Positions 63,760 to 64,000 of a stretch of DNA of 64,000 nt are shown here, one piece after another (the first letter of the stretch is position 1; each line of letters starts with the position of its first letter). Origin of the DNA: Dehalococcoidia bacterium (GTDB lineage: Bacteria; Chloroflexota; Dehalococcoidia; Bin125); NCBI GenBank assembly GCA_022828105.1, contig JAJEJC010000008.1:397662-461661 (forward strand). The letters are read 5' to 3'. Made by a program: the position numbers and the translations under genes. The notes under the pieces were generated by a model. It worked only from the letters and a program-made list of their open reading frames with translations. It did no database searches and was not told the DNA's origin.

Positions 63760-64000
63760 CTATTCGAGGATCGAGGTCACCGCGCCGGCGCCCACCGTGC
63801 GCCCGCCCTCGCGAATCGCAAAGCGCAAGCCCTCCTCCAACGCAATCGGAGAAATCAGCCGCACATCCATCTGCACGTTGTCGCCGGGCATCGCCATCTC
63901 CACCCCGGACGGCAAGCCAATCTCGCCCGTCACGTCCGTCGTGCGAATGTAAAACTGCGGCCGGTAGCCCGGGAAGAACGGACTGTGCCGCCCGCCCTCC
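63760..64000 (-). CDS. tuf: Elongation factor Tu, C-terminal part (5' end outside window)
   Basis: About 80 C-terminal residues are visible on the minus strand, running to a TAG stop at 63760-63762. [37 protein letters not shown] and [19 protein letters not shown] are EF-Tu domain 3. The gene precedes rpsJ, as in the classical str-S10 junction. Confidence 0.96.
   Translation of the reverse strand, partial: EGGRHSPFFPGYRPQFYIRTTDVTGEIGLPSGVEMAMPGDNVQMDVRLISPIALEEGLRFAIREGGRTVGAGAVTSILE

Overview
The window is GC-rich, gene-dense bacterial chromosome with no rRNA, tRNA, insertion sequence, prophage or CRISPR array that I can see. The content suggests a free-living Chloroflexota-like bacterium, perhaps of the SAR202/Dehalococcoidia or Thermomicrobia side. 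The reasons are coenzyme F420 genes (cofE, npdG), a luciferase-like flavin/F420 oxidoreductase, hopanoid side-chain genes (hpnH, hpnG, hpnA), lipoproteins of Gram-positive style, a geranylgeranyl-reductase-family flavoprotein and the S10-spc-alpha order. This placement is inference; no marker gene was compared with a database.

Layout. 1-580: end of a membrane-anchored hypothetical protein. 636-2062: F420 pair npdG-cofE. 2157-5373: NitT/TauT-type ABC importer (ATPase, permease, small protein, lipoprotein binding protein). 5411-9585: polyferredoxin, a PPC-domain lipoprotein, a cupin and a GltD-like flavoprotein. 9662-15817: SirB1-like protein, YjbQ, MidA-type methyltransferase, peroxiredoxin, M20 peptidase, IscU-type scaffold, a truncated CoxM-like fragment and a MocA-like cytidylyltransferase. 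15902-23215: hpnH, mgtE, a VOC protein and an enoyl-CoA hydratase-like protein, then the overlapping chain hpnG-hpnA-SDR-DinB-like. 23224-39943: mixed catabolic and housekeeping genes (acyl-CoA dehydrogenase, GGR-like reductase, Uma2 protein, endonuclease III, carboxylesterase, SMP-30 protein, D-aminoacylase, radical SAM protein, beta-lactamase-fold hydrolase, LLM oxidoreductase, thioredoxin, PlsX, lipoprotein, methyltransferase). 40046-45809: the tightly packed S-adenosylmethionine cycle cluster apt-mtnP-pfkB-GNAT-ahcY-metK. 45916-64000, minus strand: tuf, S10-spc-alpha ribosomal genes, secY, adk, map, infA, rpoA, rplQ, truA, rplM, rpsI.

Genes that work together. metK makes SAM. ahcY and the PfkB kinase (probably an adenosine kinase) clear S-adenosylhomocysteine. 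mtnP and apt salvage adenine from methylthioadenosine. hpnH and hpnG would turn a hopene into adenosylhopane and then ribosylhopane, with hpnA as a further tailoring enzyme. npdG and cofE belong to F420 reduction and polyglutamylation.

Most notable observations: (1) SecY carries an insert of about 140 residues in the extracytoplasmic loop between TM7 and TM8, and its sequence resembles the flagellin/FliD IN motif. (2) About ten genes lacking a Shine-Dalgarno sequence have TANNNT exactly 6-7 bases before the start codon, which indicates leaderless transcription. (3) Two genes share a GAACATAYGTAC dyad in their promoters, resembling a LexA box. (4) A GC-rich hairpin repeat family is concentrated at 30.0-32.9 kb; one copy appears to supply a promoter and two others encode the tail of a protein. 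(5) rpsN and rpmJ are missing from an otherwise canonical ribosomal cluster. (6) Several ribosomal proteins and RpoA carry acidic tails.
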